From Forficula auricularia (lineage: Eukaryota; Arthropoda; Insecta; Dermaptera; Forficulidae), in contig JALMQS010000681.1 of assembly GCA_024734495.1 (NCBI GenBank), positions 8,817,576-8,881,575 on the forward strand: a stretch of DNA of 64,000 nt, written 5' to 3'. The translations under genes and the position numbers were made by a program. Below, piece after piece: positions 1 through 11,965 of this stretch (position 1 is the first letter of the stretch; the number at the start of each line of letters is the position of its first letter). The notes below the pieces were generated by a model. The model had not been told where the DNA came from, searched no databases, and saw only the letters and a program-made list of their open reading frames with translations.

Positions 1-670
1 TGGTTATGAATTTTCATTTCTAGACTTCATCGTTAGCGAAGCGAATTTCTAGCCTTCAGTTACCTACAGATTAGGTATATACAATTTTGGTTGAGTCGGT
101 CCAAAAGCAAAATTTTTTCATATTTTGACCTCCTCCTCTTTTTGGGTGGTTATTTTGGGGAAATTTTTTAAATAAAAGCGGCCTAGTAATCAATATCCCA
201 CACAACTTGTTTCAAATGGTACCTTGCCATAGGCTAGAAGTACAGTTTAGGAGTTATTTCGATAATTTTCATTCGAACGCCCTCCCCCCAAAACCCTCTC
301 TTGCGTCAAAATTATCGAACACGCTGTATAGCTAAAAACGTAAGTTAGAAAACATCTCGATGCAAATATGAAATTTCATGACAATCCCTTCAGCCGTTTT
401 TACGTGAAACGTGAGCAACTTTCTCGCGGAAACCACTTGAAAACACACAGACAAACAGACAGACAGGGATTTTGTTGAGGGTGTCCACAAACAATTTGGT
501 AACGTACTAACTAACAGACATCTTGACAAAATAATTTTAATTATCTCATAAAATATAATTTTTATCATCATTATAGTTTCGTGCACGTTTTTGAGATGTA
601 TCAAAAAACGCGAAGCAATCCCAAAAACAAAACTTTTTTCTCGCAGCAATTTCATTACCACACCATACTC
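1..670. repeat. Interspersed repeat family R1, diverged copy
   Basis: The first 330 bases carry a phrase meaning 'ttggttgagt...ggtccaaa...ttttgacc' and end in ctgtatag. The following 340 bases carry a cagacagacagacag tract and 'aatttggtaacg...aacagacat'. The same two blocks recur in the same order at 15280-15785 and 55020-55590. The family is noncoding, and the small ORFs in it are not conserved as proteins. Its class is unknown. Confidence 0.6.
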
Positions 671-3186
671 ATAAGCGTTTTGTTGCTTACAATGAATTTA
701 TTTTGTATTTTTAGAGAGTATTAGTTTGCCTTTTAATAATAAAATTTATCTATTAAACAATGTTGCAAGTAAGTATGGGTTATAAAATAGTTTCATTGAA
801 TTAGATACTTAGATTTTTGAGCTCTTTTAGAACAGAACTTTCAGTTCAAAATTCAGAAAATATCATTTTTCAGTAATTATTATAATTTATTTTATTTTTT
901 ATTTTTTGCTTTCGCCTTTTCTAAATATCAGCTGATTTCATTTATTTACTATTATTTTAAATTTTGTCTTCTATCTAGAATCAGATTTTGAATGGTTTTC
1001 AAGCGTTGAAATGATTCGAACCTGTCCACTTCATTTAGTTGAAAATTATTTATTGAGATTTCAAGCTCGTTGTTATAATAAATACATAACAAACGAATAG
1101 TTTTTTTTCCAATTTTCATAATATTAATTATTGCAAATTTTATTATAAGAAATTATTTTCACGTCGAAGCATTTAGATAGAAATATCCATTTTGGCGAGG
1201 GGTCAATTCACAAAGCAAAATATTTAGTAAAATTTTCATTAAAACAACAAGAATACAGAACAAGAATTGTAATGGATTGTTACAAACTTTATCCAAATTC
1301 ATTTGAAATATTAATATGTTCTTGAGTAAAGTAACTTTAAAATATAATTTTACTAAAACTTTATTTAACCTTTTTGTGGTCCCCAAGGTACTTAATTAGG
1401 ATATTAAATTTCATCAAAATTGGTTAAGTCATTTTCAAGATATTTAGAAAAACTAAATTATTAGAGTGGCACTATCCTTGTAGATATCCCTTTTCAATAA
1501 AAGAATCATCGAACTCTACAGGTCCATAACCAAAGATAGTTAGGCCTTTAACGAGCCTATATCAAAAAAGGTCTAATTACCATTGAAAAAGACGGACCGA
1601 ATCGGAAGCTAGATCGAACCCAATGCAAACAAAATTTCTAAAATCGGTTCACAATTGGCGGAGATATGAGGTAAGGCACAGACACAAAAAAAAAATTCAG
1701 TCAGAATAGAGAACCCTCCTCCTTTTTTGAAGTTCGGTGTAAAACATGAACGATGCCTAAAAAACTAAAAGACATGCTTTTTTACAACTGTCACGTTGCA
1801 ATTCCATCGGAGCTAGTGTCGTGTGAAGCCAACACATCTATTAGCCTTGCCATCGCAGGGTTGCTGCCAATTTGTGACCCAGTTTCCAAAATCCAGTGAC
1901 CATTCTAGTCCCGTGTGAGGCAGGCTTTAGTTTCGAAATGATAAAATGTGCCCCAAAATAAATTTATGAGTAGAGAAAAAGAAAAAAGAAAAAAATATTG
2001 AAACGCAGCATTTAAATTGGAAATCAATTCTCGAATCAAATGTAGCAACTAATTTGGGACAGAATTTTCAAAACAAATGTTGCATCTAATTTGGGAGGAT
2101 TTGGATGGAATAAATATTATAATTTCACGGCTAACCCAGTTTATTTGCTATTGTTATTATTGCCCAGCAACAAAGATTATTTGCATTAGGAAAAAAGACG
2201 AGAGCAATGAACTTGGCATAGAAGAGGAAGTAAAGCCAGAATAAGGCTATACTATGAGCCCCTCGGGTATGAAGGATTATGCTTGAACATAATTAAATTA
2301 TTTGATTTTTTCCAAAAGTTTCCATTATATATTCCTATGAGAACAATTATCTAAATTCCCAAGAGCTTTGCTGCCATATTCTTATTTAATATTAATAAGC
2401 GAAAGGCGAGTTAATTAATAAATTCATATGGAAAATAGCTCTGACTGAATCTACATAAACAAGCAAAATAGTATTTATTTATTTGTGTGGAGACCTCACT
2501 TTATGACTGTAAAGGGTATTATTTAAATGACCACTTCTATTAGCGAGCAGCTGCCTGTTCCCAGCTGTTCTCCGCTAGGTGTTGTTGTAATCTGTAGCAT
2601 TGTAGCTTGTAGTTTAAGCTCCTCAAACCAATTTCACGCGTCAAGTACAAAAAGCCCACCCTGAGCAACCCCTTCAACTCCCGTATTCGATTTCAAGCCA
2701 CTTCTTGAGCAAATTCAAAAAGTTTAACTGCTCATTATTTTCTTAAGTTGTTTTTGCCTCAAATTAGAAGCGTAATTGTCTTTTGGAAACATAGACTTAA
2801 TCCACCTCCATTTAAACGTTCATAGGAATGTATTCTCCTCCTTGGTATAGGGAAAAGTTTAGAAATAGCCCGAATGATAAAACTAAGCAATACGCAGCGC
2901 GGTTCTTAGGTAGAGTACACATATTTTTTTAAGTACAATTTGAGATTGTAAATATAAATTCTATAAAAGCATTCTACGACAATGCCTAGTATTCTTTGTT
3001 TGCGCAGTTGGGGCCTCCTCTTACAGGCAGAAATAGTTACAACTTTGGTTACAATATATACAAGTAGCATTTTATATCAATAAAACAAAGATAAAAGTTA
3101 ATAGGGCGGATCATTAACTCACTTGAGATAAATCACTGAGTTTGATTATTTTTTTCACATATATACAAATATATTATTATAACTTT
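671..3186. other. AT-rich noncoding stretch, probably intronic
   Basis: No gene is recognised here. Bases 1235-1460 belong to repeat family R2, which recurs at 27030-27240 with partial copies at 22870-22940 and 45855-45910. Bases 1500-1690 resemble another diverged interspersed repeat. Bases 2540-2710 are somewhat GC-richer but contain no open frame. Confidence 0.4.
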
Positions 3187-3194
3187 GACCCGAC

Positions 3195-3459
3195 ACAGGG
3201 GCGGATCCAGGGATTTTTTATGGGGGGGGGGGAGGGAGAATGTATTAAGGATGCCCGATGTATATAAGATATACTTTTTATCTCGGAGAGATTGTGTCGC
3301 GATCGAATTGTCCAAGCCACACACACATATAGAACTTTATTTTCAACTTTAAAATTTAAAAAAAAAAAATGTTTTTTTTTTGCAAATTTTTTTGCCAGGC
3401 ACGGGCCTCGAGGGAGGGGGGGGCGGTCGCCCCTCCGCCCCCCGCTGGATCCGCTCTTG
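3195..3459. mobile_element. Non-autonomous hAT-like element (MITE)
   Basis: The terminal inverted repeats read acaggggcggatccag at the left and ctggatccgctcttg at the right. The 8-bp target duplication gacccgac lies at 3187-3194 and 3460-3467, a perfect match and the hallmark of hAT insertion. The interior is 265 bp of G-run, A-run and CG-rich DNA with no transposase frame. Confidence 0.8.
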
Positions 3460-3467
3460 GACCCGAC

Positions 3468-4767
3468 CTCTCATGTCCTTCTATTAAATGTATAAAAATT
3501 TAAAAGAGAACACCTCATTTACCTATATGTGAGGTCATTTATTGTCCTTTTGTGTTATACTCCAGGATCGATTTGAGTTACTTGTAAAAGGGTGAGATGA
3601 ACCAACTTCAGGCAAAGGTAAGTAACTCATGAACAACAAACAAATTTAATACTTATTAACGACTCCAAGATTAAGGTCAAGCCTTAGAAACTATAGTCTC
3701 TAAGAATAAAACTAGATATGTAGGTATAGTTGATAAAGAATAAAATTATATATGTAGGTATAGTTAATATTCTATTATATTTATTAATGAAGCTGTTGAA
3801 GCTTTTATTGATAGTGATTAATTTGATTTAGATTTGAATTTTAAGTGAAATCACACAATAATAGTATAATTATTTATTGAACACGAACAAATAAAACAAT
3901 AAAACTTAGGCGTTTCGATCGACTTATTCTGCGATCGTTCTCATATAAGTATATTATATATAAGATGTATGTTTATTTTCACCAAGCAGCGGAGGACCTC
4001 ATTGATTTTCTCAAGCTCTCTTGCTTCTAAGAAAAAAATATTTTCAAAATATTTATTTACCTACTATCTATTTAACTCCAAATAAAACATACACACACAT
4101 AATATATCAAATATACATATGTGTGTATATTTATTTGCGTCAAGCAGAGGACAACCTCTTTGCTTCTCTTTACAAATAATTATTTATTGATTGTAATAGC
4201 TGCATTCATCATTAATGTATATACTGTCGTAGAATGGTTATCACAGAATTTATATATACAATCATGAATTATTATTTCAATAAATATATTTTTCTCAGAA
4301 TGAACCGCTTAAGACCATATTTGTTTAGACTTTGGTGAGTACGTTGATAAGCTGAGTAATTCTTACGGGACGGACATCCCCCACGGTGAAATTAGATGAT
4401 TGATTAAAATTTCTCTCCAAAATTAGAACTCGAAACATCGTATAAATTGGGCACGAAAATTTTATATTAATAAACTGAATCTTCATATCAAGTTTCATCT
4501 TTCTAGCCCCCATTCGTAAAAGAAAAAATCAGAAAAAAAGACTTTCCCAAAAACATTTCGAATTACGAAAAAAAAATTTCTCATGTATCCTCCAATTATT
4601 ATTTAAATTGATCAATTTATAAAATTAAAATGGAAGAGCAAGTAAAAACATTTTCAATACTTGGCAGCTATTTTTATCTATAATATGATATCCTCAAAAT
4701 TTCAATAAAATCAATGAAAAAATTGTTCTCTGAATTTTTGAACCATAAGTTCTAAAGCTAGGAAGCC
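3468..4767. repeat. AT-rich noncoding DNA with a PLE-like terminal-repeat fragment
   Basis: Bases 3785-3960 hold a fragment that recurs at about 42260-42450 and 47650-48240 (phrase 'attgaacacgaac' plus a stem-GAAACG motif). On the minus strand, 3910-3945 reads as a stem GATCG/CGATC followed by GAAACG, a degenerate relative of the hammerhead motifs elsewhere in the window. The rest is AT-rich with CA/TG dinucleotide runs near 4090-4130. No gene was seen. Confidence 0.45.
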
Positions 4768-5140
4768 TAGGGTGACCAGATATTGAGATAGTCAAAGGAC
4801 ATTTGAAGTTTTATAACTCATCCCTGTAGGTCATTTGACAACCCAGCTTAAAACAATAAAAATCGTTAGTAAAAAAACGCACAAAACACTAAAAATTGAT
4901 AAGTAAATAATTTTAAATTGATATAGGATTAACTACTCTTGTTTTTTTAAATACTATACTCTTTGTTGCAATTGTACCCATTATTTAATATAAAAATATG
5001 AAACAAAAGTTTATTGTTATTATCAATGATTACCTATACTAAATTGTGAAAGTAAGACATTTCCGTTAGTCGGTAGAACGTAGGATAAAAGATTTAATTG
5101 TAGGAAATGTCCTTCCAAAGTAGGACGGCTGGTCACCCTA
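4768..5140. mobile_element. Non-autonomous hAT-like element (MITE)
   Basis: The termini are tagggtgaccag at the left and ctggtcaccct(a) at the right, extended by subterminal matches around 'caaaggacatt' and 'aatgtccttcc'. A perfect 8-bp target duplication aggaagcc flanks the element at 4760-4767 and 5141-5148. The 373-bp interior has no transposase frame. Confidence 0.85.
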
Positions 5141-5149
5141 AGGAAGCCC

Positions 5150-5584
5150 AAAATCTCTGCATTAAAAATACAAAAAGATTGACACCAGATTCAACAATCC
5201 ACGACTTTTCGTTCTTGAGTTGTCGTGGGTATCGTAATCCAGAAAGACAGGAAAAACATGGTTGAAATTGATTTAGACTCAATGAGCTAATAGATTTTTG
5301 TGACTGTGAATTCAATACTAGGGTCGCCTGGCAGAAAAACGAAACCTTGTAAAAATTGTAAAAATATTACTTTCTAATTTTGACATTTCATAACGATTTT
5401 CTAATAGGTACACAAAGAAATTACATTGATTAGAAATCATTTACTATACTAATATTATTAGAGGTTCATAAACTGAACTATTTCTACTTGGATGTATGAA
5501 ACGATGTCCTGAATAAATGTCTTTTTTGTATATAAATTTCCTTAGAGAAATTTGTGAGGTTAATTTAACCCACGTGGCAGCTGG
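5150..5584. other. Noncoding, nothing recognised
   Basis: AT-rich sequence between a hAT-like element and the FB1 foldback. No open frame, repeat match or RNA-like structure was noticed. Confidence 0.3.
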
Positions 5585-6395
5585 AGTTCCTCAAAATTTA
5601 AAGATTTTTTGATAATTTTTTATTTAAACTTCTATTCATTCTGCAAATTTCAAGACCGGGTTTATATTTTATATTTTTTTCGATTTTTGAAAATTTCGAA
5701 AAAAATGTATTCGCTATTAACCTTGTGATTATTGTGGAACAATAAACCTAGTTTAAATTGCACAATGATCACATCCCACAAGAGGCATAGCCGTTGCGTT
5801 TCCAGTGGAGATATTGTATTCTGACCACTAATTAACCATTATTAAAATCACTTTTTGGTATTGAGTTCTCTTTTTTTAGTTATTTTGAATTGATTTTTAT
5901 ATATTTTTATCGTTAACAGGTGTTTAAAATAAATAATTAGTATTTTAGTTTGTTGAAAGAAAATCAAAATAAAAAATCGAAAATCGAAAAAAATAGTAGA
6001 TAATTATCATAGGACCACTATCAACCCGGTCTTAAAATTTGTAGAATGAATAGAAGTTTAAAATAAAAAATTATCAAAAAAAATCGAAGTGTACATAGGT
6101 TTAGTTAGGTACAGTTTCAAACTCTAAAAATCACATATAAAAACAGGTTAAATAATTTTTTGTATTTTTTTCTAAAAAGTATATATAAAAAAATTTTGAA
6201 TTGGACCTTTTTGAAGAAGTTATGATCGAAAAACCGAAATTCGATATCTTTTAAACTGATGATTAAAAAAATTTACCAAGGAGAGTTTTTAGATGGATAG
6301 GTACTAAAAAAATGTCAAAAAATGAAGGAAATCAAAAATTAAAATTTTTCAAACCGTCCAATTTGGCGTGGAATGCCCCAAATGTATTTTTTATT
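5585..6395. repeat. Foldback element family FB1, left end truncated
   Basis: This is a long imperfect inverted repeat. The phrase 'cttctattcattctgcaaat' near 5630 pairs with its complement near 6045, and 'gaccgggtt' pairs with 'aacccggtc'. The right end reads 'gtccaatttggcgtggaatg'. A fuller copy with both ends is at 51530-52345. No coding frame is present, so it is probably a non-autonomous DNA element. Confidence 0.65.
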
Positions 6396-7019
6396 AATGG
6401 CATTATAGGTATTAGGCCTCATATAACACTATAGCAGCATTCCATCTGCGTTCCACTAAAATAGGCGTATTAACTGAAACATTGCTATGTCATACAAAAT
6501 TAAATGTGTCAACAATATGTGTACAAAATTGTGTCATGTTATATTACTGTTTGGGAGTGAGTGATTTTAATTACTATCTAATTTCATTGTCTACTTAAAT
6601 GTACTATAAAGTATTAGTTAAATTGCATATTTTAATAGATAAACTCATTACTAAAACATCGTGTTATATGAGGTTTATGAATCGTGTTCCATTTTAGGTA
6701 TTCGCAATTTCTATAGCAGGTTGTATCGTTATCTAATCGTATTTTAATAGGCCTATCTATATTATAAGTAATCATTATAGAGTATACAGTCCTAAGGCTT
6801 CTTTAACGCAATCACCAGGTCAAATCTATCCCATGCCAATTTTTCCACTTTGCTAAAAGTCCCACTTCTAATATCTAGAGAAAATACTCCGAACTAGGTC
6901 TTTCCTTCCCCTTTTGCCCTCTTTTATAAGTAAATGAAATTCAGTCTAAAAATTGTATCCTTAAAAATTTAACTTAGTTTGTATTCTTCTCACATGGTGT
7001 ATCTCTCGGTTTGTTTCAG
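6396..7019 (+). other. Intron sequence upstream of the CAMTA exon
   Basis: AT-rich DNA without a recognised element, apart from a short copy of the widespread phrase 'cagtcctaag' near 6789 (also at 24530 and 48610). It ends in a pyrimidine-rich tract and the acceptor tttcag at 7014-7019. By inference it is intronic, because the following exon starts inside a protein domain. Confidence 0.5.
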
Positions 7020-7087
7020 GAAATTGCTGCCATTCTTATCAGTTTCGATCGCCACAGCGAATGGCAATCCAAGGAAGTAAAAATCAG
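7020..7087 (+). CDS. Camta: CAMTA exon, first half of the CG-1 domain
   Basis: This 68-nt exon is flanked by tttcag and gtaaga. It reads EIAAILISFDRHSEWQSKEV followed by KI and two bases of an arginine codon. Established knowledge: this is the conserved core of the CG-1 domain, the sequence-specific DNA-binding domain at the N terminus of calmodulin-binding transcription activators, which act in the nucleus. The last two bases (AG) join the first base (G) of the exon at 17870 to give AGG (Arg), so the two exons are in phase. Codons here are far GC-richer than the surrounding DNA. No exon encoding the preceding part of CG-1 was found upstream, so the gene starts outside the window. Confidence 0.93.
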
Positions 7088-8450
7088 GTAAGATTTCCTC
7101 CTCTCATATTATATTTTCTCCATTTTACAATGCTACCAAATAATGATTTTATGATATCTTATCTCGGTTTTCATTAGAATATATTACTACATAAAATTCT
7201 TCCTTTACGTGTATGTGTAAATGTGAGAGAGAGAGAGGTTTCTCCACTTCCCAAAATATTCAACGACGATCTTTAAAAGATAAAATTTTGAATAAGCAAT
7301 TAATTATTTAATATTAGCTACGTTTATTCTTACAATTCAAACAACAACAAAGTTTTATTTGGTGATTATCTTCTAGAATATTAAACATGAGAACTCACAA
7401 AATTGTATAATTGTCTCTATAAAAGTAATTTGGAGTTGATATTAATGTTTTGTAATATAGTTATTGTTATAAATTCTCTCTTCCTTTAGTCATAAGTTTT
7501 GTCTGTTCATTTTGTTTTGAAATATAATCTTTACTTTTATGTAATTTTTTTACATAAAATAATTTATTAGGAGATCATTTCCATCCTCTAAAAAAAATCC
7601 AACGATTCGGAGGATAGTCCCTTCTTCTTCAGGGATTAATTGGTCATTCTAGGAACCTAGCTGCTTATTAATTTTATTTTTAATTGCGTTTAATTTCAAA
7701 ACTTTGTACATAGCGATGCCGTGATGATGGGTGAGTCAAAATGTTGAAAAAAAAACTTAAATTTTATTTCAATTTTATTAAATTCTGGCTTCAAAAAAAA
7801 GTTGACCTTTTTACCTGAAATCAAAGTCTAAAATAATATGAATATATTGCTTTTAACTAAAGCCCATGTACTACGTAAAAATAGTCTAGAAAAGCTGTCC
7901 GCCTGTATCTACGCAACCAAAATACGCCTCTGGATTTTACTAGCCTACCCTATAGGCGGCCTTGTCAAATAAATATTTTTCATAATGTTTAAAATTTGAC
8001 AGTCATTTCCTATATTTCTAATTACACTTTAGCTGATATATTTAAATTTCTTCATATTGAGTAAGCGCATTTTTCACTGTTTTTTGACATTTAAAAGCTC
8101 TTTCAGTATCAGTATCTCAGTTCAAAAAACACTTGCACTAATCTAACCGACTATTATTTGTGCCATACGATTTTTCAGCATGAATTTAAAGTTGACTATT
8201 ATTTCGGTGATAATATATAAAATTTTAAAAAGTAAAGCGCAAGTAAAACAACCAAATAAAAAATATTTTTTTAATTTAAAAAAGTATTAAAGCGAAAACC
8301 TTGTGCCCGAATACCGTGCAAATTTAGGGCTGAGTGTAATTAAAAATTGCAATCATTATGAAAAAATCTCATCTGCCATTTAATTTAGTCAATTTTTAAA
8401 AATGAAAAAACAATTGTTAATATTTTGTAATGATTTTCTAAAATTTATAA
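7088..8450 (+). other. CAMTA intron, proximal part
   Basis: AT-rich noncoding DNA beginning with the donor gtaaga, with a short GA run near 7228. It contains a degenerate PLE hammerhead motif at 7596-7637, annotated separately. No gene was seen. Confidence 0.5.
7596..7637 (-). ncRNA. Degenerate PLE-type hammerhead motif
   Basis: On the minus strand AATCC precedes the core box CTGAAGA, then comes a stem-loop with GGGA...TCC, then GAATC instead of GAAAC, then GTT and GGATT. The outer arms AATCC and GGATT pair over five bases, as in helix I of a hammerhead. The A-to-T change in the GAAA box should abolish activity. It resembles family P1 (19875, 26456, 36950). Confidence 0.5.
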
Positions 8451-8477
8451 TTATTTTTTAATGAACTTAAAAATTAT

Positions 8478-8725
8478 ATGACCCTTTTTCAATTTGGGAG
8501 TCTCATTCACGTGTACAAAAATTACAAACACCACTCGAAAATAATAATATAGAGTAACCAAAGTTATTAGTACCATAAATACCACTAAAGAAAATTCTCC
8601 CCCATCAATCAACCCCCCCCCCCCCACAACAACCCACTTGGGGAAAAGTCCTAAAAAGGGTGGCAACCCACCCATGGATAGCAACCCAATAAACAAACCC
8701 ATTTTAGTTGTTTGAATCGAAAATG
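8478..8725 (-). pseudogene. ND2: NUMT: fragment of mitochondrial NADH dehydrogenase subunit 2
   Basis: The minus-strand frame contains LLSMGGLPPFLGLFPKWVVV followed by a hydrophobic segment ending ITLVTLYYYFRVVFVIF. Established knowledge: 'GGLPPFLGF.PKW' and a following 'TLYYYLR' segment are the conserved C-terminal part of arthropod mitochondrial ND2, a membrane subunit of complex I. Only about 80 codons are present, with no N-terminal two thirds and no neighbouring mitochondrial gene recognised, so it is a nuclear insertion and not a functional gene. The coding strand is unusually rich in G and T, including a run of 13 G. Insect ND2 is usually A- and C-rich on this strand, which suggests a mitochondrial genome with reversed strand asymmetry, or later change in the nucleus. 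It abuts a ribozyme-bearing palindrome at 8741. Confidence 0.82.
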
Positions 8726-8740
8726 AGCAATTATTTATTA

Positions 8741-8966
8741 TTGAAGGAGACAATAAAAGAGTGTGTCTTCTGCTGGAATTATAAATTTTATTTATTTATA
8801 ACGAGACTATAGTTTCGAGGGCTTTGCCCTCTTCATAAATTAATTCCTGTGAATACATTGTAATAGACTGATGAAGAGGGCAAAGCCCTCGAAACTATAG
8901 TCTCGTTATAAATAGATAAAATTTGTAATTCCAGCAGAAGACACACTCTTTTATTGTCTCCTTCAA
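8741..8966. repeat. Palindromic PLE terminal-repeat pair with two hammerhead motifs
   Basis: The arms run from 'ttgaaggagacaataaaag' at 8741 to its complement ending at 8966, about 95 bp each, around a loop of about 35 bp. Shared sequence continues to about 9006 ('ctgctactctcggcaaaaac') and recurs at 23409-23480. Pieces of the same family are at 59283-59405 and 60935-61020. The arms match almost base for base, so the palindrome is recent. Confidence 0.85.
8866..8906 (+). ncRNA. PLE-type minimal hammerhead motif
   Basis: In order: the core box CTGATGA at 8868-8874, one A, helix II GAGGGC-AAA-GCCCTC, the GAAAC box, then TATA and GTC. ACTATAGT is self-complementary, which would give helix III by pairing of two molecules. 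Only about two base pairs of helix I (GA/TC) form. The opposite arm (8811-8836, minus strand) has the same helix II, but the core box is altered to TTATGA. Established knowledge: minimal hammerheads that may act as dimers are known from the terminal repeats of Penelope-like elements. Activity is not shown. Confidence 0.7.
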
Positions 8967-9006
8967 TATATAAAAATTCTGCTACTCTCGGCAAAAACTT
9001 TCAATT

Positions 9007-9812
9007 TAATTATTTATTATATTTTATTTTTATCAGACACCAATTTATCGATCTGTTTTTATTTGAAAGAGGTACTGTATTAAAAATAATATGTAGAATG
9101 TATGTACTATATATCTACGTATTTTTAGTTGACTATTTTTAAAGAGCTTAGCTGAGGGTGTGTAAACTTTTGAAAATAATAATATAAATGTTTTTCCATT
9201 CGTAAGTACCGACATCTTTTATTTCTTTAACTCAAAAGTGCGGGAAAAAATAAAATTGGTACAATAGAAGAATATCTTAACTTCATTCTAAACAAAAACG
9301 GAAAATAATTTACCATTGCTATTGTTCGTTTTGTTATGAGTTATGGCAAATGATTTATTAATGAATGAATAATTGAGTATATCGAAAGGCCTAAAATTAT
9401 TTTTAACTAAAATGATATATATTATATTTATTTATCAATAAACATAAAAAGCGCCCCTTCGCTATTATTCGTCAATGAATCTTCTATTTCTTCATTTGAT
9501 TTATGAAAAATATCGGAAAATCATTATTTAAAGATAAAAATAGAAAGTTATTGATAACAAAAACAAAATTTTTTGAGAATTGAATAAATCTGTTGGAAGC
9601 TGTTTTTAATAGAGATTTATTGAAAAAATAAAAAATGTTTGTTATTGAAATTTGATTACAAGCTTAGTGATGTAAACCTTTTCAGAAATTATATCTGGGG
9701 ATAATTTATAAAATTTATTTTCTTTATAACTATGTGATTTTAATTCACATATGTTATAGAGAATTAAAATAATTATTCTTTTACCTTAAAAGTAATTAAT
9801 TTACTGATAGAA
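9007..9812 (+). other. CAMTA intron, AT-rich noncoding
   Basis: No gene or repeat recognised. Short ORFs here are chance products of AT-rich DNA. Confidence 0.35.
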
Positions 9813-10126
9813 CCTTAGACCATGAAATATATAGACACGCCCTGGTGTCGATTTAGGCGAGCCAACATCAACTAGAGAACGTGACGTCATCTGTAGGTAG
9901 GAAAACCCGAAATAGCATGGCCACTATAGGAATTATTATACATTGAGATAAATTTATCGTAGTTTAGATTATTTATTTTGGATTCCAATAATCGCAAATT
10001 AATATTAAATTAATATTACCAAAATATTTATGCGAGAACGTGACGTCATCTGTAGGCGATGTTGGCCTCGCTTCACTCTATGTGGGGAGTATCAGAGGGT
10101 GTGTCTATATATTACATGGTCTAAGG
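9813..10126. mobile_element. MITE with 30-bp terminal inverted repeats
   Basis: The left end reads ccttagaccatgaaatatat and the right end reads as the complement of ccttagaccatgtaatatat. Together the imperfect inverted repeats cover about 30 bp, including agacac. Two direct copies of 'gagaacgtgacgtcatctg' lie at about 9875 and 10034, each containing the CRE-like palindrome tgacgtca. No transposase frame is present. A target duplication is not clear, so the superfamily is unassigned. Confidence 0.75.
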
Positions 10127-11965
10127 ATAAAACGATCATTTAAGTATGATTCCGATCTAAGTATCGAATTGGTTCTTCTCCTAACATACTTACTACTAAT
10201 ATTTTATTTTCTCAAGCCATTGTTATCAGAGAATTCTAGTGTTTTTATAAAATTGATAAATTTAAATAAAATAATCAAATTGTATTTTGTCGAGAGGAAG
10301 CAGTTTTTGAATTTAAAAAAAATACGATCTCGGCGGGCTCCTTGGTTTTGCGGGCAGCTATTCGGGTTCCCATTGAAACTTCAAGACCCTAATATTTCTA
10401 CCCATCCATGCTAACAAACTGTCAGTATTAATTCGTTCAAGTTCAAAGAGTAACTGTGGAAAATTTGGACTAGATTTAACAAAATAATTATAATTTTAAT
10501 CCCTTCCTAATTTTTGTTAGATGATAATTGTAGTAATAATTAGGCGAACTTCTAAAGATTAAAATGCGAAATTTCCTCCAAATCCGAAAAAGTACTTAGG
10601 AGTTTATAGAGAAAATAAATGTATTCAAACTTCTACTTTTACGTAGGTAATTTTACTTTTTCATATATAAATTCGATATTTATTTAGGTAAATAAAAATT
10701 GTATTTTCTACTTAATATATATTTTGAAGATAATATGAAAAAGCTTTTGAAACTAAAAGTTATTGACAAATCGGACTGATTCAACTGTTCTGAAAAAAAA
10801 ATAGAACACCATTTTTAGAGAAAGTATCATAATACTATTTATGTCAAATATATATTATTTATTTTTTAGATATTATTTTAATTCATTTTAATTAAATTTT
10901 CATCTCTTAATTTAATATAGGTAATAATATTTTAGTCTCATCTTTTCATAATTATTTCAAAAAGTCAATTTTTTTTCTTTTTTTTTTTTTTTTTTAATTC
11001 CTAGTGGCCCAAATTTGATTTGAGATTGGGCATCTTTGGTCAAAATATCGAGTATCTTCGACTCTAAACTAAATAATCTAAGAATTAGATATATGATATA
11101 TGTGTCAAATTATATTATATAAGAACTATTTTCACGATACAAGGGTCCACCGGGGAATACAGAGATTGTACTTTTTTGGTGCAACTTCTTGATGTATCAA
11201 TATCATTATAAAAAAATCTTAAATTGACAGCTATTTTAACTCTGGTTAAATTAATCTGTATCCAAATTAAAACAGACATAGACAATCTTGTAATTTAATT
11301 CAATCGGGAATAATCCTCTTCCCAAAAAAAAATAATTGTTACCAAATATTAAAATTTGAGATTACAACCAAGTGATGCGAAAAAGAATAAAAATTTAATA
11401 TAAAATTTAAAATAGAATTTTAAACTTATACAAGTACTGCTGCTTCTACACAAAATCTATTAAAATAAAATTAGAAAAACTCCAAAATTAAAATATTGTT
11501 CGTGACAATGAAGGCAAGATGAAACTCTTGTATAAAGATAATTCTCATTTTTTTAAAATTTAGGTTTTTCGCTCATAAAATTATCTTAACAAGTAAAGAG
11601 AAAAAAAATAATAAGAACTGATCCCATAAATTGTTCACAGTGGAGGGTTTCGGGTGTTCAGCCTTTTGTTAACAGGACCAGAATTAAAGCGATTAAACGA
11701 ACAAAGTTAAATTAAAAGTCAGTTGTCGGCTTGAGATTCAAGAGAAGAAACGATTCATAGCCCGTGAAAGAGATTCCACCATAATATAAATTGATTTTAA
11801 CTTTAAGCGAAAGCTGGATTTCTTTATTCTCTTCTCAACGAAAATTAATAATAAAAAAAAAAATGTTGGACTATGGGATTCGTACTTTTTTGTTAAGGGG
11901 ATTGTATTTTGAAAAGTTAAATTGAATATAAATTAAATAAAAGAATATTTTGTAAGCTTTTAAAT
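10127..11965 (+). other. CAMTA intron, noncoding
   Basis: AT-rich DNA with a 20-base T tract near 10977. Bases 10320-10410 are GC-richer but hold no recognisable domain. Nothing else was seen. Confidence 0.35.

Noticed and set aside
4325..4513. Assorted ORFs of 60-75 codons across AT-rich regions
   Set aside because: No domain, no splice context, no conservation between repeat copies; numbers are as expected by chance.
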